A DNA stretch of 64,000 nt from Toxoplasma gondii ME49 (taxonomy: Eukaryota > Apicomplexa > Conoidasida > Eucoccidiorida > Sarcocystidae): positions 2,132,458 through 2,196,457 of the forward strand of contig NC_031476.1 of the NCBI RefSeq assembly GCF_000006565.2, read 5' to 3'. Every line of letters begins with the position of its first letter. The first letter of the stretch is position 1. The notes beneath the pieces were generated by a model. The model was not told the origin of the DNA, searched no databases, and saw nothing but the letters and a program-made list of their open reading frames with translations. Made by a program: the position numbers and the translations under genes. This document shows, one piece after another, positions 60,447 to 64,000 of this stretch.

Positions 60447-62275
60447 TTTGGTAAGTAGCGAACCGAGAGCGGTTCAACTTCTTGTTCCGAAACTGAAGGG
60501 ATGACCCACCGAAATGGTGGTCTTCTGAAGGGCTGGTCGCGGGTCTTTTCCGATGTCGAGAAAAAGAGTCTCTCTGGGTTTGGGTGAGACACGGATGATC
60601 AACAAGAACAGACCCCGCAGTCCAAGCATACAACCTCCAGAGGGTTTCAGGTTTCTGCGGAATCGATGAGAAAAACAGATTGTGAGTTAGTGAGACGAAG
60701 ATCACGTTCTGGCACGAATTACGGCATATGATCTAGACACGCATTCCAGCGCGACATGATAGCCAAGAACACCTCTGCACCTCCTCTCCTCACACTTTCT
60801 GTGATACACATGCATGACCATGCTTACAAATATACGCGTGTAAGGATGAAGTATATGATATGATGTGGACAAACAGGGATATCCAGAAGAACGCAACTTG
60901 AAATATTACGTGCTGCAAAGGCTATACACGTACATATATGCGGTGGAAGCCCGAGCTGGAAGGCCCCGAAAGAGGAATGGACGGACCGAAACGCCTCTGC
61001 CCTCCTTCGGCGGCAGGCAGCCCCCTGTCATTCGCCTCCATTAGACACCAAGAAATAGAGAAATGGGAATGAGATGCTTTCTGACGGGCGAAGACAGAGA
61101 CAAGATTCCGTTTGCTGCGAAACTGGAGAGCCAGAAACGCGGGTGCTTCTTTACCGCATGCTCGAGGGAGACAGAAGCAGGTCCGGATTCGAATTAAGTG
61201 AAAATTCGCCGCCGTTTCAGCTTTCGAGAGGGCACGTGTCTCTGCTTCACAAGTAGTCGCCTATTCAGGCACACAGCAAGAGCATGCACCGACAAGTTTG
61301 CCTTTTCTCGTGTCGCGAAAAAGTGCTGAGAAGCAAGAGAGACAATACTGCAGAGCTTGCCGTATTCCGAGTTGTGACTAGAAATGGTTGTCAACCTTGT
61401 CAACCAATGCATCAATTCTCTTCTCAAACAAGCAGAGAACATGAGAAGGAAACAGCAATGCTGCCTTGTATTTCTCATAAAGAACCCGGTTGCTTGTTTC
61501 CCCGGAGTCAGTTTCGCAGCTGGTCAGCCCAGCCTCCACACTTCCGCCGTGTGTTAAAGCTGGCCTGCAGGACATGCGAAAAAAGTAGGAACGACACTAT
61601 TGTTGCTTTTCCTTATTCTTCTGTGACTGTATGCGGATAGCCATGATGAAGAAAGCCAAACTGATATTTCTAGACTAACTCTGTCAATCTGTGTAACTGT
61701 TTGTGTTTGTTGGAGCTGTGTGGCGCCTCCTCGGTCGGTTTGGTGTCCTGTGTCTCGAGCGTCCGCATGGTGAGGCAGGCGGGCCGGAGTTCTTTTTCTT
61801 CCCCAGGCGATGGTTTCTATTGTTTCCTGAGACTCTTCACGGTCCAGCATGCCGATACACGCCCTGTGTTGATTGTTCCCGCGAGGCAGTCTTCCGGTGT
61901 TACAGAATGTCACAAGCATCGGGCAGCGGCCCTGCAAACGCTCTTACCCCCTTCGAATCATTTTACCCTGTTCGTGAGACAGAAACGAAATCTGGTTGAA
62001 GCCACTTGTATCATTCTTTTGGAAGAAACTCTTGCACATCCGCAATTTAAGTAGGTGGAGGCAGTTCGCTGAGCCAACTCACCATTTCCGTTCTCCCAAG
62101 GTATCAACGTCGTAGTGTTAATCTCAAGTACCTCCGCCTTCGCCACAGCCTCCCATCCGTTCAGTCCCGCAACTCTTCATCCGCGGCAACGCTGTTCCGA
62201 GCCCGTTTTTCCTGCATGCCTTATTAGGAGGGTAGTTGGCTGAAGTGTTTTTACATCCATGACCTGTTCGGCAGC
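60447..62275. other. Divergent spacer between EAF6 and the PTEN-like gene
   Basis: About 1.8 kb expected to hold both promoters and 5' untranslated regions. Open frames at 61284-61640, 61554-61937 and 61701-62054 overlap on both strands and have no recognisable product. No repeat or RNA gene was seen. Confidence 0.5.
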
Positions 62276-64000
62276 ATGAATTTTTTCACTGCAGTTCGCA
62301 GTCTGACCAGCTCGGCGCATCGGACCCTGCTCCAGGCTGCTGGTCAGCCTAGCCATGAGTCTGAGCCGTCGCAGGACTGGCAACAGAGAGACACAGAACG
62401 GTCGTCCCTGAACGGCGAAGATGATTCGCCTCCCTTGTTAGTCCCGTACCTGCCGGGACAGGAACGACGCCCGTCTCGGGCCTCTCAGCCGGAAGACGGT
62501 GCAGGAAGCTCCGAAATGTCGGCCGACCCCGTGCTTCAAGCGTGCAAGAACTCCGCTCGACTTTCTGTAGCCTCTCGAGAGGCTTTCTCCGGGACGCGCG
62601 TGGTTCGCTGCGGTGGAGTTTCGAAGCGCGAAAGTCCTCTGCCGAAGCAGTCTTTTCCAAAAGCTGCAGGGGAATTTTCCCCGGAAGGAAGCACGCCGGA
62701 GAGGGAGGCCAGCAGCGACAGTTTTGTGAAGCGAATAAGCGGCGCGTTCAGCGGGTCGGTGACAGACACCGCGGACAGTGGAGCTTCCTCTTCTGCGACT
62801 TCTTCGGTTCTCTTCGACGCAGGTCCAAGCAGTTCCTCAATGTTCGGGTCCATGGTGGTCAATTTCGCTACGGCAGCGGCGCAGTCACTCATTGAATCCA
62901 TTGAACAGTCCTCTCAGCAACTCTTCAGACCCCCAGGTACGTCCGGCATTCGTTGTCAGTTCTTTCGGTCGCGTAGCCCCTCGGCGGCACATGAAATTGA
63001 AGGACAGTGACTGGAAACAGGCGCCTTGCGGAGTTTTGGGATAGGCTTCTGAGAGATTGGTGCGACACTGGCGGTGCGAGGGACAGACTTCTGCTTCAAA
63101 GTTTTCAACACTCCAGTTGTAGATGTCGCATTGTACAGCACCGCTATCTCTGAAGGGATAGCAGAACAAGATATGGTTTGAAGCTCATGAAAATGGCGTT
63201 TGTGTCCAGCATTTGGCTCCGAGAAGACAAGGGGGACACGAGGGCGGGTCGGGGAGAACATTCCCCAGACCTAAAGAGAGGCCAATAAAATGCCCGGTGG
63301 CGTTTGTTTCGTCGTGGCTGTGTGGGCGGTGCAGGCATGTATAAGGTTTCGAAGAACATCTGGATCATCGACTACCCAGATCCCGAAGCGCCGAATACCG
63401 GATTCCTCGTGGCCTACCTTGAGCATCACCATGCGAATAAATATTTGATTTTGAACATGTCTGAACGCCAGTACCAACGCGTCTCTTGCCCTCCTTCTGC
63501 CTCGACAGCCCGGTCAACGAGTGCTTCTCCGGAAGAGAGAGACTGCCTACAGCCTCCATCTGATTCATTGTTCCCGAGTGGAACGGTGGTTGATGTTGCA
63601 TACCGGGGCTTGCCCTATCCACCGTTGTCTTTAACGCTCTCTTTGCTTCTCAGCGTGCACAAGTGGCTTGAGTCAGATGCAGAAAATGTGCTGCTTGTCC
63701 ATTGCGTCGAAGGCTTCTCGCGGTCCATTACATTCGTGGCCGCGTATTTGCACTGGACGGGCTTCTCCCCAACTCTCCAGGACGCTGTGCGATTCCTGGA
63801 GGATGTCTGCGGCGTGGACGCCACGGACCCCTTGGTTCTTCTGCCTAGCCAGAAGCGTTTTCTTCGGTTCTTCCAACACGTCTGTGTCAAACAAACGCTA
63901 TTGCCTTCGCTGGAGGCGAAGAAACTCCGCAGGATCATTCTAAACGGCGTCCCGGCATTTCTTGAGGCGAGGTCCGATCCTGGAGCTCCCCACCAACCGG
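62276..64000 (+). CDS. PTEN/auxilin-like domain protein, 5' part (runs off the window)
   Basis: Exon 62276-62936 (start agcATGAAT) joins exon 63335 onward through a split Gly codon (donor gtacgt, acceptor gcggtgcag). No donor is seen before 64000. Residues 1-221 are Ser/Glu/Pro-rich with a helix near the end (FATAAAQSLIESIEQSSQ). From residue 222 comes a tensin-type phosphatase fold: MYKVSKNIWIIDYPDP, KYLILNMSERQY, the CX5R loop HCVEGFSRS (Cys344, Arg350), LLPSQKRFLRFF, and the start of a PTEN-type C2 domain (LRRIILNGVPAF). By eye it is closest to the auxilin/GAK branch. A clear general-acid Asp is missing and the loop lacks PTEN's lysines, so it may bind lipid or protein rather than hydrolyse. 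What follows (J domain, formin FH2 or neither) is outside the window. Confidence 0.82.

Noticed and set aside
1..64000. Integrated mitochondrial fragments, retroelements or CRISPR arrays
   Set aside because: No reverse transcriptase, integrase, long terminal repeats, regularly spaced repeats or recognisable cytochrome gene pieces were found by reading both strands.

Overview
The window looks like nuclear DNA of a coccidian apicomplexan close to Toxoplasma, Hammondia or Neospora. The evidence is multi-exon genes with GT-AG introns of a few hundred bases, GC-balanced codon use, strong 'aaaATGg' start contexts, proteins stretched by low-complexity insertions, and TA-dinucleotide runs in introns and spacers. 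I cannot tell the genus from sequence alone. No tRNA, rRNA, CRISPR array, prokaryote-type operon or complete transposon was seen.

Layout, left to right: 3' exons of an unidentified coiled-coil protein (112-885, +); RPF2, a 60S ribosome assembly factor (2981-4699, -); SUV3, a mitochondrial RNA helicase in one large exon (8187-13526, +); a nine-exon FAD-dependent monooxygenase with a probable mitochondrial leader (16073-23467, -); a two-exon coiled-coil protein (25645-26762, +); a two-exon unknown (28817-30639, +); a large multi-exon unknown (31150-37598, +); a propionyl/acetyl-CoA synthetase (38259-41532, -); a nine-exon glutamate-cysteine ligase (44602-51425, -); a secreted patatin-like protein (54245-56903, +); EAF6, a histone acetyltransferase subunit (58435-60446, -); and the 5' part of a protein with a PTEN/auxilin-like domain (62276 to the window end, +).

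Exon-intron models were built by hand from homology and splice phase. For the FAD monooxygenase, CoA synthetase, glutamate-cysteine ligase, patatin-like protein, EAF6 and RPF2, every junction keeps the reading frame and the exon lengths sum to a whole number of codons.

The genes do not form a pathway. RPF2 and SUV3 are RNA-biology housekeeping genes. Glutamate-cysteine ligase makes the glutathione precursor. The CoA synthetase probably activates short-chain acids. EAF6 belongs to chromatin acetylation complexes.

The most notable observations are: a patatin-like protein whose catalytic serine position is glycine; a PTEN-like domain with an intact CX5R loop but no clear general acid; a short dispersed repeat family with four copies between 2.0 and 17.7 kb; and strong nested hairpins in one CoA-synthetase intron.
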